A DNA stretch of 64,000 bases from Streptomyces xantholiticus (GCF_014651015.1 NZ_BMWB01000005.1:186001-250000); one strand, 5' to 3'; positions 9,954 through 19,019 are shown, counted from the first letter of the stretch. Notes: generated by a model from the sequence alone, not told the origin. Numbers and translations: made by a program.

Positions 9954-10439
9954 ATGACCTTGTACGACATTCCGCTGCGCACCCTGTCCGGCGAGGCGAC
10001 CTCGCTCGCCGACTACCGGGACCGGGCGGTCCTGGTGGTCAACGTGGCCTCCAAGTGCGGGCTGACTCCGCAGTACGCGGGTCTGGAGCGGCTGCAGAAG
10101 GAGTTCGGCGACCGGGGCTTCACGGTGCTGGGCGTGCCCTGCAACCAGTTCGCGGGCCAGGAGCCGGGCAGCGCAGAGGAGATCGCCACGTTCTGCTCGG
10201 CGACGTACGGGGTGTCCTTCCCGCTGCTGGAGAAGACGGACGTGAACGGCGAGACGCGTCACCCGTTGTACGCGGAGCTGACGAAGGTCGCGGACGCCGA
10301 GGGCGAGGCCGGCGACGTCCAGTGGAACTTCGAGAAGTTCCTGATCTCCCCGCAGGGCGAGGTCACCCGCTTCCGTCCGGGGACCGAGCCGGAGTCCCCG
10401 GAGATACTGGCGGCGATCGAAGCGCTGCTGTCCGCCTGA
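9954..10439 (+). CDS. Glutathione peroxidase family thiol peroxidase
   Basis: The 161-residue protein has the peroxidatic Cys in NVASKCGLTPQY near residue 36, the Gln of NQFAGQEPG, and the Trp-Asn pair of VQWNFEKFLI, so the full tetrad is present with Cys in place of selenocysteine. Streptomyces lack glutathione, so the in vivo reductant is probably thioredoxin. A second Cys in the segment GVPCNQF could act as the resolving residue, as in thioredoxin-dependent members. The ATG follows GAGGAGCTTAG. A strong terminator follows the stop. Confidence 0.95.
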   Translation: MTLYDIPLRTLSGEATSLADYRDRAVLVVNVASKCGLTPQYAGLERLQKEFGDRGFTVLGVPCNQFAGQEPGSAEEIATFCSATYGVSFPLLEKTDVNGETRHPLYAELTKVADAEGEAGDVQWNFEKFLISPQGEVTRFRPGTEPESPEILAAIEALLSA

Positions 10440-10453
10440 GGCGGTATGCCGCA

Positions 10454-10484
10454 AAGGCTCCGGTCCGCTGCGGACCGGAGCCTT
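10454..10484 (+). terminator. Rho-independent-type hairpin after the peroxidase
   Basis: A perfect 14-bp stem (AAGGCTCCGGTCCG and its complement) with a CTG loop. It lies between two converging genes and probably stops transcription from both sides. Confidence 0.85.
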
Positions 10485-10505
10485 CCGCTGTGCCTGACGC
10501 GGCCG

Positions 10506-11735
10506 TCAGCGGATGGGCATGCCTGCGAGGGTGCGGGCGATCACCAGGCGCTGGATCTCGCTGGTGCCCTCGAAGATGGTGTAGATCGCGGCGTCGCGGT
10601 GCATGCGCTCCACCGGGTACTCGCGGGTGTAGCCGTTGCCGCCGAGGATCTGGATGGCCTGGGCGGTGACCTTCTTGGCGGTCTCGCTGGCGAACAGTTT
10701 GGACATGGAGCCCTCCGCGGAGGTGAACTGCCTGCCGGTGGTCGCCATCCAGGAGGCGCGCCACACCAGCAGGCGGGCGGCGTCGATCTGCGTGCGCATG
10801 TCGGCGAGTTGGAAGGCGACGCCCTGGTTGTCGATGATCGGGCGGCCGAACTGTTCGCGGGTCTTCGCGTAGTCGAGCGCCACCTCGTACGCGGCCCGGG
10901 CGGTGCCGACGGCCATGGCGCCGACGGCCGGGCGGGAGGCCTCGAAGGTGGCCATGGCCGCGTTCTTCACCCTCTCGCCGCCACCCGCCTTCGCCCGCTC
11001 CCGAGCCCTCGCAAGTCGCTCGTCCAGCTTCTCCTTGCCGCCGAGCAGGCAACTGCCGGGGATCCGGACGTCCTCGAGGACGACCTCCGCGGTGTGGGAG
11101 GCACGGATGCCGTGCTTCTTGAACTTCTGCCCCTGGGACAGGCCGGGCGTGTTCGGGGGGATGATGAACGAGGCGTGGCCCTTGGAGCCCAGCTCGGGCT
11201 CGACCGCCGCCACGACGACGTGCACGCCTGCGATGCCACCGTTGGTCGCCCAGGTCTTGGTGCCGTTGAGGACCCACTCGTCCTTGGCCTCGTCGTGGAC
11301 GGCGCGGGTGCGCATGGCGGCGACGTCGGAGCCGGCGTCCGGCTCCGAGGAGCAGAAGGCCGCGACCTTGACATCGTTGGCGTCGCCGTACATCTGGGGG
11401 ATCCAGGTGCCGATCTGTTCCTCGGTGCCGTTGGCGATGACGCCGACGGCGGCCAGGCCGGTGCCCACGATCGACAGCGCGATGCCGGCATCCCCCCAGA
11501 AGAGCTCCTCCATCGTCATGGGGATGCCGAGACCGGTGGGGTCGAAGAACTGCTGGGCGTAGAAGTCGAGGGAGTAGATTCCGATCTTGGCCGCCTCCTG
11601 GATGACCGGCCAGGGCGTCTCCTCACGCTCGTCCCACTCGGCGGCGGCCGGCCGCATGACGTCCCGGGCGAATCCGTTCAACCAGTCACGGACCTGCTTC
11701 TGGTCGTCATTGAGATCGAGCGTGAACTCGGTCAT
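10506..11735 (-). CDS. Acyl-CoA dehydrogenase
   Basis: A 409-residue FAD-dependent dehydrogenase that would introduce the alpha-beta double bond in an acyl-CoA. Family signatures are [13 protein letters not shown] near 128, [12 protein letters not shown] near 160, [12 protein letters not shown] near 290, and [17 protein letters not shown] near 355. The catalytic base is the Glu of [16 protein letters not shown] at the C-terminus. It is divergent from a TetR regulator across a palindromic operator, so repression by that regulator is likely. The exact chain length or branched substrate cannot be told. Confidence 0.95.
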   Translation of the reverse strand: MTEFTLDLNDDQKQVRDWLNGFARDVMRPAAAEWDEREETPWPVIQEAAKIGIYSLDFYAQQFFDPTGLGIPMTMEELFWGDAGIALSIVGTGLAAVGVIANGTEEQIGTWIPQMYGDANDVKVAAFCSSEPDAGSDVAAMRTRAVHDEAKDEWVLNGTKTWATNGGIAGVHVVVAAVEPELGSKGHASFIIPPNTPGLSQGQKFKKHGIRASHTAEVVLEDVRIPGSCLLGGKEKLDERLARARERAKAGGGERVKNAAMATFEASRPAVGAMAVGTARAAYEVALDYAKTREQFGRPIIDNQGVAFQLADMRTQIDAARLLVWRASWMATTGRQFTSAEGSMSKLFASETAKKVTAQAIQILGGNGYTREYPVERMHRDAAIYTIFEGTSEIQRLVIARTLAGMPIR

Positions 11736-11766
11736 GTCCCCTCCAGTACTGCGGCGATGACGTGCA

Positions 11767-11805
11767 TGTTACCTGCGGTAACAGAAGTCTGTTACCGACT
11801 GGTAG
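11767..11805. promoter_or_regulatory. Palindromic TetR operator in the divergent promoter region
   Basis: TGTTACCTGCGGTAACA at 11767-11783 is a perfect 7-3-7 palindrome. Six bases later a second, imperfect copy (TGTTACCGACTGGTAGA) follows. Both lie just upstream of the acyl-CoA dehydrogenase start and 100 to 130 nt before tetR, a typical place for autoregulated TetR control. Confidence 0.72.
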
Positions 11806-11900
11806 AGCCTGTCAACCAGCCATGGCCCGATCATGTGTGCGCATCGGCAGGGTGTTACGTTGCGCAGGCGTCACGCAATCATCCGGGCGGGGAGAAACAC

Positions 11901-12536
11901 ATGGAGACCACACAACAGCAGCGGTCGGCGGACCAGCGGCGCCGGGAGCTCCTCGAGGCCGCCGACCGGGTAGTGCTCCGGGACGGCCCCCAGGCCTCCA
12001 TGAACGCCATCGCCGCCGAAGCCGGCATCACCAAGCCCATCCTGTACCGGCACTTCGGCGACAAGGGCGGGCTCTACCGCGCACTGGCCAAGCGCCACAC
12101 CGACGCGCTGCTCAGAGCGCTGCAGGTGGCGGTCGACGCGGACGTCGACCGCCGCGAGCGGGTCGCCGGCACGCTCGACACGTACCTCGCCGCGATCGAG
12201 GCACGGCCGCAGGTCTACCGCTTCCTCATGCACCCGGCGGAGGACAGCCAGCCGTCGGAGGCGGGCTTCGACGTGGGCCGCCATTCGGCGCCGCTGCTGC
12301 GGCGCCTCGGCGAGGAGCTCGGCAAGGTGATCGCCGACCGCGTCGACCTGGGCCCTGGGGGAGATCTGGTGGGGCTGGTGTGGGGCCATGGAATCGTCGG
12401 CATGATGCATGCGGCGGGTGACTGGTGGCTGGGCGAACGGCCCTGCTCGCGGGCGGAGTTGGTGGCGAGCCTGACCGACCTGCTGTGCGGGCGCCTCTTC
12501 GAGGCGGAGGACCGGGACGGAGGGCCGGGGTTCTGA
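11901..12536 (+). CDS. TetR family regulator, probable repressor of the divergent acyl-CoA dehydrogenase
   Basis: The 211-residue protein has an N-terminal HTH: RRRELLEAADRVVLRDG, then AIAAEAGITKPILYRHFGDK, followed by a helical ligand domain ending in a polar tail. The ATG at 11901 has GGGGAGAA in front. The same start is supported by the position of the HTH at residues 14-60. The ligand domain passes through GHGIVGMMHAAGDWWLGE, common in regulators of fatty acid or CoA-linked genes. The divergent partner and the palindrome between them suggest an acyl-CoA or related ligand, which is inference only. Confidence 0.92.
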   Translation: METTQQQRSADQRRRELLEAADRVVLRDGPQASMNAIAAEAGITKPILYRHFGDKGGLYRALAKRHTDALLRALQVAVDADVDRRERVAGTLDTYLAAIEARPQVYRFLMHPAEDSQPSEAGFDVGRHSAPLLRRLGEELGKVIADRVDLGPGGDLVGLVWGHGIVGMMHAAGDWWLGERPCSRAELVASLTDLLCGRLFEAEDRDGGPGF

Positions 12537-13059
12537 CCCTCGCGTGCGCCTGGTGGTCCCGCTGCACGAGCGTGTCCCCTACCCACCAGTGCGCATGACG
12601 GCGTGGCGAACCCCTCCTGCCCGAAACCGGGCAAGCCCCGGCCCCCGTACACCCGGGCGGCGTACCGCCCTTCCCGCGGGGTCGTCCATCTCCCCTGCGG
12701 CCGGGCCGCCGTGTATGCGCGCGTCCTCGCCGCCTGGGGTGAGGAAGTTCCCCTCACCGGGCCGGAATTGACGCCGCGCGGCGAACCCGCCCTCCGGCGG
12801 AAGCGGAACCCGGCCCCGCTGGGGCCCTCCCCCTACGCCTAGGGCGTGGGAGGTGCTCAGCCCATGGCCACCGATCCATAAGGGAGTTCGAGGCGCGAGG
12901 GTCCCGGTGGGCCCCCGCGCCGCCGAGTCCAGTGCGGGAGCAGGCGCCGCAACGGGCCCGGGGCGGGCTGCCGTTCGGGAAGGGGCGGGGAGGTCAGGAA
13001 GGGGCGGGAGGCCGGGAGGAGGCGGGAGGCCGGGAAGGGCAACGCGCCCGCCGCAGGCG
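12537..13059. other. Long intergenic stretch without a secure gene
   Basis: It holds a plus-strand open frame of 79 codons (12603-12842, GTG start) with about 89 percent G/C third positions but no ribosome site and no recognised homology. Past 12940 the sequence is purine-rich low complexity made of GGGAGGCC-like units. Two GC-rich genes converge on it, so terminators are expected, but I see no clean hairpin. Confidence 0.4.
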
Positions 13060-13626
13060 CTACGGCCGCAGCCGCGCCACCCGCTCCGGCGTCGACCACG
13101 ACGCCCGCCGCGCCGCGCGCGCCAGTCGCCCCCGCCGCCACGGCGTCAGCCGGTCCGCGTACACCAGCCCCTCCAGGTGGTCGCACTCGTGCTGCAGGCA
13201 CCGCGCGAAGAACCCCGTGCCCTCCACCCGTACCGGCTCGCCGTCTCGTGTCACGCCCTCGACCACCGCCCGGTCGAAGCGTTCCGTCCCCGCCTCGAGG
13301 CCGGGCAGGGACAGACAGCCCTCGGGGCCTCTGACGGTGACGCCGTCCGCCGCGACCAGCCGCGGGTTGACGATGTGCCCGAGGTGACGGACGTCCTCGT
13401 CGTCGGGGCAGTCGTAGACGAACACCCTCAGCCCCACGCCCACCTGATTCGCGGCGAGCCCGACGCCCTGCGCCGCGTACATCGTCGCGAAGAGGTCCTC
13501 GACGAGTTCCGCGAGGCCGGGGCCGAAGTCGGTGACGGTCTCGCAGGGGGTGTGCAGCACCGGATCCGCGAGCAGGCTCATGGACCTGACGCGTCCGGTA
13601 GTGCCGGGGATCGGCCGGTTTCGCAT
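13060..13626 (-). CDS. def: Peptide deformylase
   Basis: A 188-residue metalloenzyme that removes the N-formyl group from new polypeptides. All three motifs are intact: GVGLAANQVG near 50, EGCLSLP near 100 with the metal Cys, and QHECDHLEG near 145 with two metal His and the catalytic Glu. The C-terminal tail WRRGRLARAARRASW is basic. I chose the ATG at 13626 over the longer frame to 13737, which would run into the murT promoter region. Streptomyces usually carry several paralogues, so this one need not be essential. Confidence 0.95.
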   Translation of the reverse strand: MRNRPIPGTTGRVRSMSLLADPVLHTPCETVTDFGPGLAELVEDLFATMYAAQGVGLAANQVGVGLRVFVYDCPDDEDVRHLGHIVNPRLVAADGVTVRGPEGCLSLPGLEAGTERFDRAVVEGVTRDGEPVRVEGTGFFARCLQHECDHLEGLVYADRLTPWRRGRLARAARRASWSTPERVARLRP

Positions 13627-13752
13627 GGCGCCAGAGTACGTTCCCCCCGCGTCCCAGCGTGACCTCCACCTTTTCCGACGGTGCCGTGGTACGGGCGGCC
13701 GACCGGAGCTGGATAGGCTGAGTCCGGACCGATGCAAGGAGGATCAAGGACG

Positions 13753-14991
13753 ATGTCAGGCAACTCGGAGCCCCTGACGCCGCGAGCCAAGCTGGCCGTG
13801 ACGGCGGGCAAGGCCGCAGCAGCGGTGTCCCGCGCCGCCGGGCGAGGCAGCGGATCGGTGATCGGCGGCCGGGTGGCGCTCAAGCTCGACCCCGATCTTT
13901 TGGCGAAGCTGGCGCAGCACCTGGACGTGGTCCTCGTCTCCGCGACCAACGGCAAGACCACGACCACACGGCTGATCGCCGAGGCCCTGCGCGCCGGCGG
14001 CCCGGTCGTCTCGAACGCACTCGGCGCCAACATGCCCGCCGGCATCACGTCCGCCCTGGCCGGCGGCTCGGACGCCCGGTTCGGTGTGATCGAGGTCGAC
14101 GAGAAGTACCTGGCCGGTGTGGCGAGGGACGTGACGCCGAAGGCGATCGCGCTGCTGAACCTCTCACGCGACCAGCTGGACCGCGCCGCGGAGACCCGGA
14201 TGCTGGCCGAGAAGTGGCGCGAGGGGCTTGCCGGTTCGAAGGCGACGGTCATCGCCAACGCGGACGACCCGCTCGTCGTGTGGGCAGCGTCCTCCTCCCC
14301 CAACGTGGTGTGGGTGGCGGCCGGCCAGGAGTGGAAGGACGACGCCTGGTCCTGCCCGTCCTGCGGCGGCGTGATGCAGCGCCCCGGCGACGACTGGTTC
14401 TGCGGCGAGTGCGGTTTCCGCCGCCCCGCCCCGAGCTGGGTGCTGAGCGGCGACCATGTCATCGACCCGCACGGCAGCGCCTGGCCGATCCACCTCCAGC
14501 TGCCCGGCCGCGCCAACAAGGCCAACGCCGCCACCTCCGCCGCCGTCGCCGCCTGCTTCGGCGTACCGCCGCAGGTCGCCCTCGAGCGCATGTACCAGGT
14601 GCAGGCCGTGGCCGGACGCTACGACGTGGTCTCCTTCCTCGGCCGTGACGTGCGGCTGCTGCTGGCGAAGAACCCTGCGGGCTGGCTCGAGACGTTCTCG
14701 CTGATCGACCCGCCGCCGACGCCGGTGATCCTGTCCGTCAACGCCCGCGGCGCGGACGGCACGGACACCTCGTGGCTGTGGGACGTCGACTACACCCGTC
14801 TCGCCGGCCACCCGATCTTCGTGATCGGCGACCGCAGGCTGGACCTCGCGGTCCGGCTCGAGGTCGCGGGTCTGGGCTTCCGGGTGTGCGAGTCGGTCGA
14901 CGAGGCGGTGCAGAGCGCCCCGCCCGGCCGGATCGAGCTGATCGCCAACTACACCGCCTTCCAGGACGTGCGCCGCCGCGTCGGCAACTGA
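13753..14991 (+). CDS. murT: Lipid II isoglutaminyl synthase subunit MurT
   Basis: The 412-residue Mur-ligase-like subunit works with GatD to amidate D-Glu of lipid II to D-isoglutamine. The ATP loop is SATNGKTTTTRLI near residue 60. A MurT-specific Cys4 ribbon follows (CPSCGG near 201 and CGECGF near 217). The C-terminal DUF1727 region includes VDYTRLAGHP and ELIANYTAFQ. An AGGAGG site precedes the ATG at 13753. gatD follows after 24 nt, so the two form one operon. Confidence 0.96.
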   Translation: MSGNSEPLTPRAKLAVTAGKAAAAVSRAAGRGSGSVIGGRVALKLDPDLLAKLAQHLDVVLVSATNGKTTTTRLIAEALRAGGPVVSNALGANMPAGITSALAGGSDARFGVIEVDEKYLAGVARDVTPKAIALLNLSRDQLDRAAETRMLAEKWREGLAGSKATVIANADDPLVVWAASSSPNVVWVAAGQEWKDDAWSCPSCGGVMQRPGDDWFCGECGFRRPAPSWVLSGDHVIDPHGSAWPIHLQLPGRANKANAATSAAVAACFGVPPQVALERMYQVQAVAGRYDVVSFLGRDVRLLLAKNPAGWLETFSLIDPPPTPVILSVNARGADGTDTSWLWDVDYTRLAGHPIFVIGDRRLDLAVRLEVAGLGFRVCESVDEAVQSAPPGRIELIANYTAFQDVRRRVGN

Positions 14992-15015
14992 CCGGCGGAC
15001 GGACGAAGAGGACTG

Positions 15016-15750
15016 ATGAGAATGAGTGACAGCAGCCTGCGTCTGGTGTGGGTCTACCCGGATCTGCTCAGCACCTACGGCGACCAGGGCAACGCCCTCG
15101 TCGTGGAGCGCCGTGCCCGGCAGCGCGGTCTCGACGTGATGCGCATCGATGTGCGGAGCGACCAGCCGGTGCCGACCTCCGGCGACATCTATCTGATCGG
15201 CGGCGGCGAGGACCGTCCGCAGCGGCTCGCGGCCGAGCGGCTGCGCCGCGACGGCGGTCTGAGCCGGGCGGCGTCCAACGGCGCCATCATCTTCTCGGTG
15301 TGTGCCGGCTACCAGATCCTCGGCCACGAGTTCATCAACGACCTCGGTGAACGCGAGCCCGGCCTCGGTCTGATCGACGTGGTCTCCACCCGCGGCGAGG
15401 GCGCCCGCTGCGTCGGCGACGTCCTGGCGGACATCGACCCGCAGTTGGGGCTCCCCCAGCTGACGGGCTTCGAGAACCACCAGGGGATCACCCATCTCGG
15501 CCCGACGGCCCGCCCGTTCGCCCGGACCGTCTTGGGCCGCGGCAACGGCACGGGCGACGGCACGGAGGGTGCGTACAACGACACAGTCTTCGGCACCTAC
15601 ATGCACGGGCCCGTCATGGCCCGCAACCCGCAGGTCGCCGATCTGCTGCTGAAGCTGGCCCTCGATGTGAACGCGCTGCCGCCGACCGACGACCGGTGGT
15701 ACGAGGCGCTGCGCGCGGAGCGGATCGCCGCCGCGACTCAGCCCGCCTGA
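15016..15750 (+). CDS. gatD: Lipid II isoglutaminyl synthase glutaminase subunit GatD
   Basis: The 244-residue class I glutamine amidotransferase supplies ammonia to MurT. The nucleophile is Cys96 in FSVCAGYQILG, and the catalytic His197 lies in GTYMHGPVMARNP. GGGEDRPQ and TGFENHQGITHLG are also typical of GatD. The ATG at 15016 follows GAAGAGGA; a second Met two codons later is possible. A very strong hairpin ends the murT-gatD unit. Confidence 0.96.
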   Translation: MRMSDSSLRLVWVYPDLLSTYGDQGNALVVERRARQRGLDVMRIDVRSDQPVPTSGDIYLIGGGEDRPQRLAAERLRRDGGLSRAASNGAIIFSVCAGYQILGHEFINDLGEREPGLGLIDVVSTRGEGARCVGDVLADIDPQLGLPQLTGFENHQGITHLGPTARPFARTVLGRGNGTGDGTEGAYNDTVFGTYMHGPVMARNPQVADLLLKLALDVNALPPTDDRWYEALRAERIAAATQPA

Positions 15751-15780
15751 CGACTCCTCCGCTCACTCGAGCACCCATTC

Positions 15781-15816
15781 TGCGGCCCCTTCGCTCAGCT
15801 GAGCGGAGGGGCCGCA
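15781..15816 (+). terminator. Terminator of murT-gatD
   Basis: Two 18-nt arms, complementary throughout with one T-G wobble pair, abut directly across 15798/15799, so the real loop is formed by the central bases. It sits 30 nt after the gatD stop. Confidence 0.85.
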
Positions 15817-15846
15817 GACCCGATCCCACCAGGCGGACGCCCGTTT

Positions 15847-15874
15847 CTGACCGGCCGCTCCGCGCCGGTAGGGT
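15847..15874 (+). promoter_or_regulatory. Probable housekeeping promoter of pfkA
   Basis: CTGACC at 15847-15852 and TAGGGT at 15869-15874, separated by 16 nt, fit the Streptomyces vegetative consensus. The start codon is about 60 nt downstream. Confidence 0.5.
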
Positions 15875-15937
15875 GGCATGGATCCAACCGGACGACGTGG
15901 TCCGGGAGTCCGCCCACGTTGTAAAGGTTTTCGGGCA

Positions 15938-16963
15938 ATGCGCATTGGTGTGCTCACCTCCGGCGGCGACTGCCCCGGTCTGAACGCTGTCATCCGTTCC
16001 GTCGTGCACCGTGCCGTAGTCGACCACGGTGACGAGGTCATCGGCTTCCACGACGGCTGGAAGGGCCTCCTGGAGTGCGACTACCGCAAGCTCGACCTGG
16101 ACGCGGTGGCCGGCATCCTCGCCCGCGGCGGCACCATCCTCGGCTCCTCACGGGTGCAGCCCGCGCACCTGCGCGACGGAGTGGAACGCGCCAGGGGCCA
16201 TGTGGCCGACCTGGGCCTCGACGCCATCATCCCGATCGGCGGCGAGGGCACCCTCAAGGCGGCGAATCTGCTCTCTGAGAACGGGCTGCCGATCGTGGGA
16301 GTGCCCAAGACGATCGACAACGACATCTCCTCGACGGACGTCACCTTCGGCTTCGACACGGCCGTCGGCGTGGCCACCGAGGCGCTCGACCGTCTGAAGA
16401 CCACCGCCGAGTCGCACCAGCGCGTACTGATCGTCGAGGTCATGGGCCGGCACACCGGCTGGATCGCACTGCACTCGGGCATGGCGGCCGGCGCGCACGC
16501 GATCGTGGTCCCGGAGCGTCCCTTCGACATCGAGGAGCTGACCCGGCGCGTCGGTGCGCGCTTCGAGGCCGGCAAGCGGTTCGCGATCGTGGTCGTCGCC
16601 GAGGGCGCGAAGCCCCGTGAGGGCTCGATGCGCTGGGACGAGGGCGGCAAGGACATCTACGGCCACGAGCGGTTCGCGGGTGTTGCCCGGCAGCTCTCCG
16701 TCGAACTGGAGGAGCGGCTCGGCAAGGAGGCGCGTCCGGTGATCCTCGGCCATGTCCAGCGCGGCGGCACGCCCACCGCCTACGACCGCGTCCTCGCGAC
16801 CCGGTTCGGGTGGCACGCGGTGGAGGCGGCGCACCGGGGCGAGTTCGGCATGATGACCGCGCTGCGCGGCACCGACATCGCGATGGTGCCGCTCGCGCAG
16901 GCCACGGAGACGCTGAAGACGGTGCCCGTGGAGCGGTACGAAGAGGCCGAGACGGTTCTCTGA
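15938..16963 (+). CDS. pfkA: 6-phosphofructokinase
   Basis: A 341-residue glycolytic kinase acting on fructose 6-phosphate. Signatures are VLTSGGDCPGLNAVIR at the start, GGEGTLKAA near 105, PKTIDNDI with the catalytic Asp near 127, MGRHTGWIAL near 170, and LGHVQRGGTPTAYDR near 275. Gly in GGEGT argues for ATP over pyrophosphate, while the Lys of PKTIDND is of the mixed type seen in actinobacterial enzymes. Start at 15938 has AAAGG upstream; the longer frame from 15878 lies within the probable leader. A hairpin follows the gene. Confidence 0.96.
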   Translation: MRIGVLTSGGDCPGLNAVIRSVVHRAVVDHGDEVIGFHDGWKGLLECDYRKLDLDAVAGILARGGTILGSSRVQPAHLRDGVERARGHVADLGLDAIIPIGGEGTLKAANLLSENGLPIVGVPKTIDNDISSTDVTFGFDTAVGVATEALDRLKTTAESHQRVLIVEVMGRHTGWIALHSGMAAGAHAIVVPERPFDIEELTRRVGARFEAGKRFAIVVVAEGAKPREGSMRWDEGGKDIYGHERFAGVARQLSVELEERLGKEARPVILGHVQRGGTPTAYDRVLATRFGWHAVEAAHRGEFGMMTALRGTDIAMVPLAQATETLKTVPVERYEEAETVL

Positions 16964-16992
16964 ACCACCGGCGGATCCGTACGGATCCTGAC

Positions 16993-17030
16993 GAACCGCC
17001 CCCGGTCGCAGCAGCGGCCGGGGGCGGTTC
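16993..17030 (+). terminator. Terminator of pfkA
   Basis: A 13-bp perfect stem (GAACCGCCCCCGG and its complement) with a 12-nt loop, located 30 nt after the stop and followed by TCTACTCT. Confidence 0.82.
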
Positions 17031-17113
17031 TACTCTGGTCCGAGCAAGCGGACAACCCACGCGAATCGCCGGTACGGATCACGTAGCGGAATCAGGCCCC
17101 CGGGAGTACACAG

Positions 17114-18064
17114 ATGGATCACAGCGGGCACGGCACGACGATGGATCTGCCGCCGTTCACGCTGGGGCGGGGCCTCGAGTTCTCACCGGACGCCTTCTTC
17201 CTCGTCGGCTGCCTCGTCGCGCTCGGCCTGTACGGCTGGGGTGTCGTGCGGCTGCGCCGCCGCGGCGACGACTGGCCGGTGAGCCGGACCGTGTGCTTCA
17301 CCGCCGGTGTGCTGAGCATCGCGCTGATGATGTGCACCAAGCTGAACGACTACGGCATGGTCATGTTCAGCGTGCACATGGTGCAGCACATGGTGATCAG
17401 TATGCTGTCGCCGATCGTGCTGCTGCTGGGCGCGCCCATCACGCTGGCGCTGCGGGCGCTGCCGGTCGCGGGCCGCGGCCGCAAGGGGCCGCGCGAGGTG
17501 CTGCTGATGCTGCTGCACAGCCGCTACATGCGCATCATCACTCATCCGGTCTTCACGATCCCGCTGTTCATCGCCAGCCTGTACGGGCTGTACTTCACGC
17601 CGCTGTTCGACTTCCTGATGGAGTCGAAGGCCGGGCACATCGCGATGATGCTGCACTTCCTCGCGGTCGGCCTGGTGTTCTTCTGGCCGATCATGGGCGT
17701 GGACCCGGGACCGCACCGCCCCGGCTATGTGATGCGGATGCTGGAGCTGTTCGCCGGCATGCCGTTCCACGCCTTCTTCGGCATCGCGCTGATGATGGCG
17801 TCCGAGCCGATGGTCCGCGCGTACCGTAATCCGCCGGCCTCGCTGGGTATCGACGCGCTCTCCGACCAGAACGCGGCGGGCGGGATCGCCTGGGCGTTCA
17901 GCGAGATCCCGTCCGTGGTGGTACTGATCGCGCTGGTCTTCCAGTGGTACCGCTCCGACCAGCGGCTGGCCAAGCGCCGGGACCGGGCCGCGGACCGCGA
18001 CGGGGACAAGGAGCTCGAGGCGTACAACGCGTATCTCGCCTCGCTCCAGACCCGCAGCAGGTAG
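17114..18064 (+). CDS. CtaG-like cytochrome c oxidase assembly membrane protein
   Basis: The 316-residue protein has about seven hydrophobic segments and the signature of the caa3-type CtaG family: SVHMVQHMVISMLSP near 90, HFLAVGLVFFWPIMGVDP near 180, and FHAFFGIALMM near 220, all rich in membrane His and Met that may handle copper. An N-terminal MDHSGHGTTMD also carries His and Met. It probably helps insert copper in the terminal oxidase. The start has GGGAG 8 nt upstream. No oxidase gene adjoins it; a second oxidase set lies 10 kb away. Confidence 0.88.
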   Translation: MDHSGHGTTMDLPPFTLGRGLEFSPDAFFLVGCLVALGLYGWGVVRLRRRGDDWPVSRTVCFTAGVLSIALMMCTKLNDYGMVMFSVHMVQHMVISMLSPIVLLLGAPITLALRALPVAGRGRKGPREVLLMLLHSRYMRIITHPVFTIPLFIASLYGLYFTPLFDFLMESKAGHIAMMLHFLAVGLVFFWPIMGVDPGPHRPGYVMRMLELFAGMPFHAFFGIALMMASEPMVRAYRNPPASLGIDALSDQNAAGGIAWAFSEIPSVVVLIALVFQWYRSDQRLAKRRDRAADRDGDKELEAYNAYLASLQTRSR

Positions 18065-18156
18065 CGGCCGGCTGCTTGTCACCGGGCAGTAGCGCCGGGC
18101 CTCGTCCAGGGGCGACGATGGTCCCAGGCGGCCCCCGCCGTCGAAGGAGGGCGCTC

Positions 18157-18315
18157 ATGTCCGGTTCGACGAAGACGATGGGAGTGCTGACCGTCGCGAC
18201 CCTGGTGGTCGTGACGGCGTACACGGCGGCACTCGGCAGCAACGGCTGGCTCTGGTTCGGCTGGGTGGTGCTCGGGATGGTGACGATCGGGGTGGTCGCC
18301 TCCAAGGGCACGTGA
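18157..18315 (+). CDS. Small two-helix membrane protein of unknown function
   Basis: A 52-residue protein with two predicted membrane spans (roughly 8-27 and 31-48) and short polar ends. It has an excellent GAAGGAGG ribosome site 7 nt before the ATG, which is the main reason to believe it. I do not recognise the family. It follows the CtaG-like gene after 92 nt and may share its transcript. Confidence 0.7.
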   Translation: MSGSTKTMGVLTVATLVVVTAYTAALGSNGWLWFGWVVLGMVTIGVVASKGT

Positions 18316-18349
18316 GAGCAGGAGCGCCTGGGACCGGCCGCCCCGTCGG

Positions 18350-18838
18350 TCAGAAGCGGAAGACCGCTCCGGTCTCCATCGCGAGTTCGCAGGCGTTCGC
18401 GAAGGTCTTGTGCCAGGCGGTCGGCCGCCCCCGCCAGGCGCCGGTGGCACTGACCGTGACCGGGTCGTACTCGTTCGTGCACGGGTGCCGGTCGCCCGAG
18501 AGCCGGTCCAGGTCGCCGCGGGCGGCATCCAGTGCGGCGCAGGCGGCCGCGGCTTCCGGGTGGGGTCCTGCGGGCGTGGGGCTGCAGTGCAGCAGCACGC
18601 CTCGGATCCAGGTGTTCTGGGAGCCCGACACGGTCAGGAACAGCCCCCGCGAAGGAGCCGGCTCCCCCGTCCGGTCGGTGGTGGCGGTCCGCTCGACGGC
18701 GGTGACGGGTACGGCCGGGTCCGGCACCCCCGGCACCCCCGGCACATCGGGCGCGGGGGACGCGGTCGACGCCGCGGCGGGAACGGCCACGGCGACGGCG
18801 AACAAGGCGGCTGCGGCAAGGGCGGCACTGCGGTGCAT
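18350..18838 (-). CDS. Streptomyces subtilisin inhibitor-like (SSI) secreted protease inhibitor
   Basis: The 162-residue precursor has a signal peptide (MHRSAALAAAALFAVAVAV, cleavage near AAAS) and a Pro-Gly spacer. The SSI fold follows with its four Cys in LHCSPTP, AACAALD, RHPCTNEYDPV and NACELAM, ending AVFRF. Alignment on YDPV puts Asn at the reactive-site P1 position and Glu at P1-prime, where classical members have Met, Lys or Arg at P1. AGGAG precedes the ATG at 18838. Targets are secreted serine proteases, but an Asn P1 makes specificity uncertain. Confidence 0.93.
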   Translation of the reverse strand: MHRSAALAAAALFAVAVAVPAAASTASPAPDVPGVPGVPDPAVPVTAVERTATTDRTGEPAPSRGLFLTVSGSQNTWIRGVLLHCSPTPAGPHPEAAAACAALDAARGDLDRLSGDRHPCTNEYDPVTVSATGAWRGRPTAWHKTFANACELAMETGAVFRF

Positions 18839-19019
18839 CCGGTGCTCCTGGCAGGGAAGCCGGCTCTCGGCCGGCGCGGGCGGGGCGAGGCATAGAGCAC
18901 TCTCCGCCCGCGCGCGGCGCAATGCGCCGCGCCGCCGGGTAGCGCGCACGGGTGCACGCCGTGCTCCGTACGGCCTCGCCGAGCCCGTCCGCCCCCGCCC
19001 GGCACTGCCGCCCACCTAC

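Noticed and set aside
10446..12536. A 696-codon plus-strand frame
   Set aside because: It is the mirror of the acyl-CoA dehydrogenase joined in frame to the true TetR gene, which has its own ATG and ribosome site at 11901.
12603..12842. 79-codon plus-strand frame with strong G/C third positions
   Set aside because: GTG start, no ribosome site and no recognised family. In such GC-rich sequence one open frame of this size is expected by chance. Conservation in relatives would change this view.
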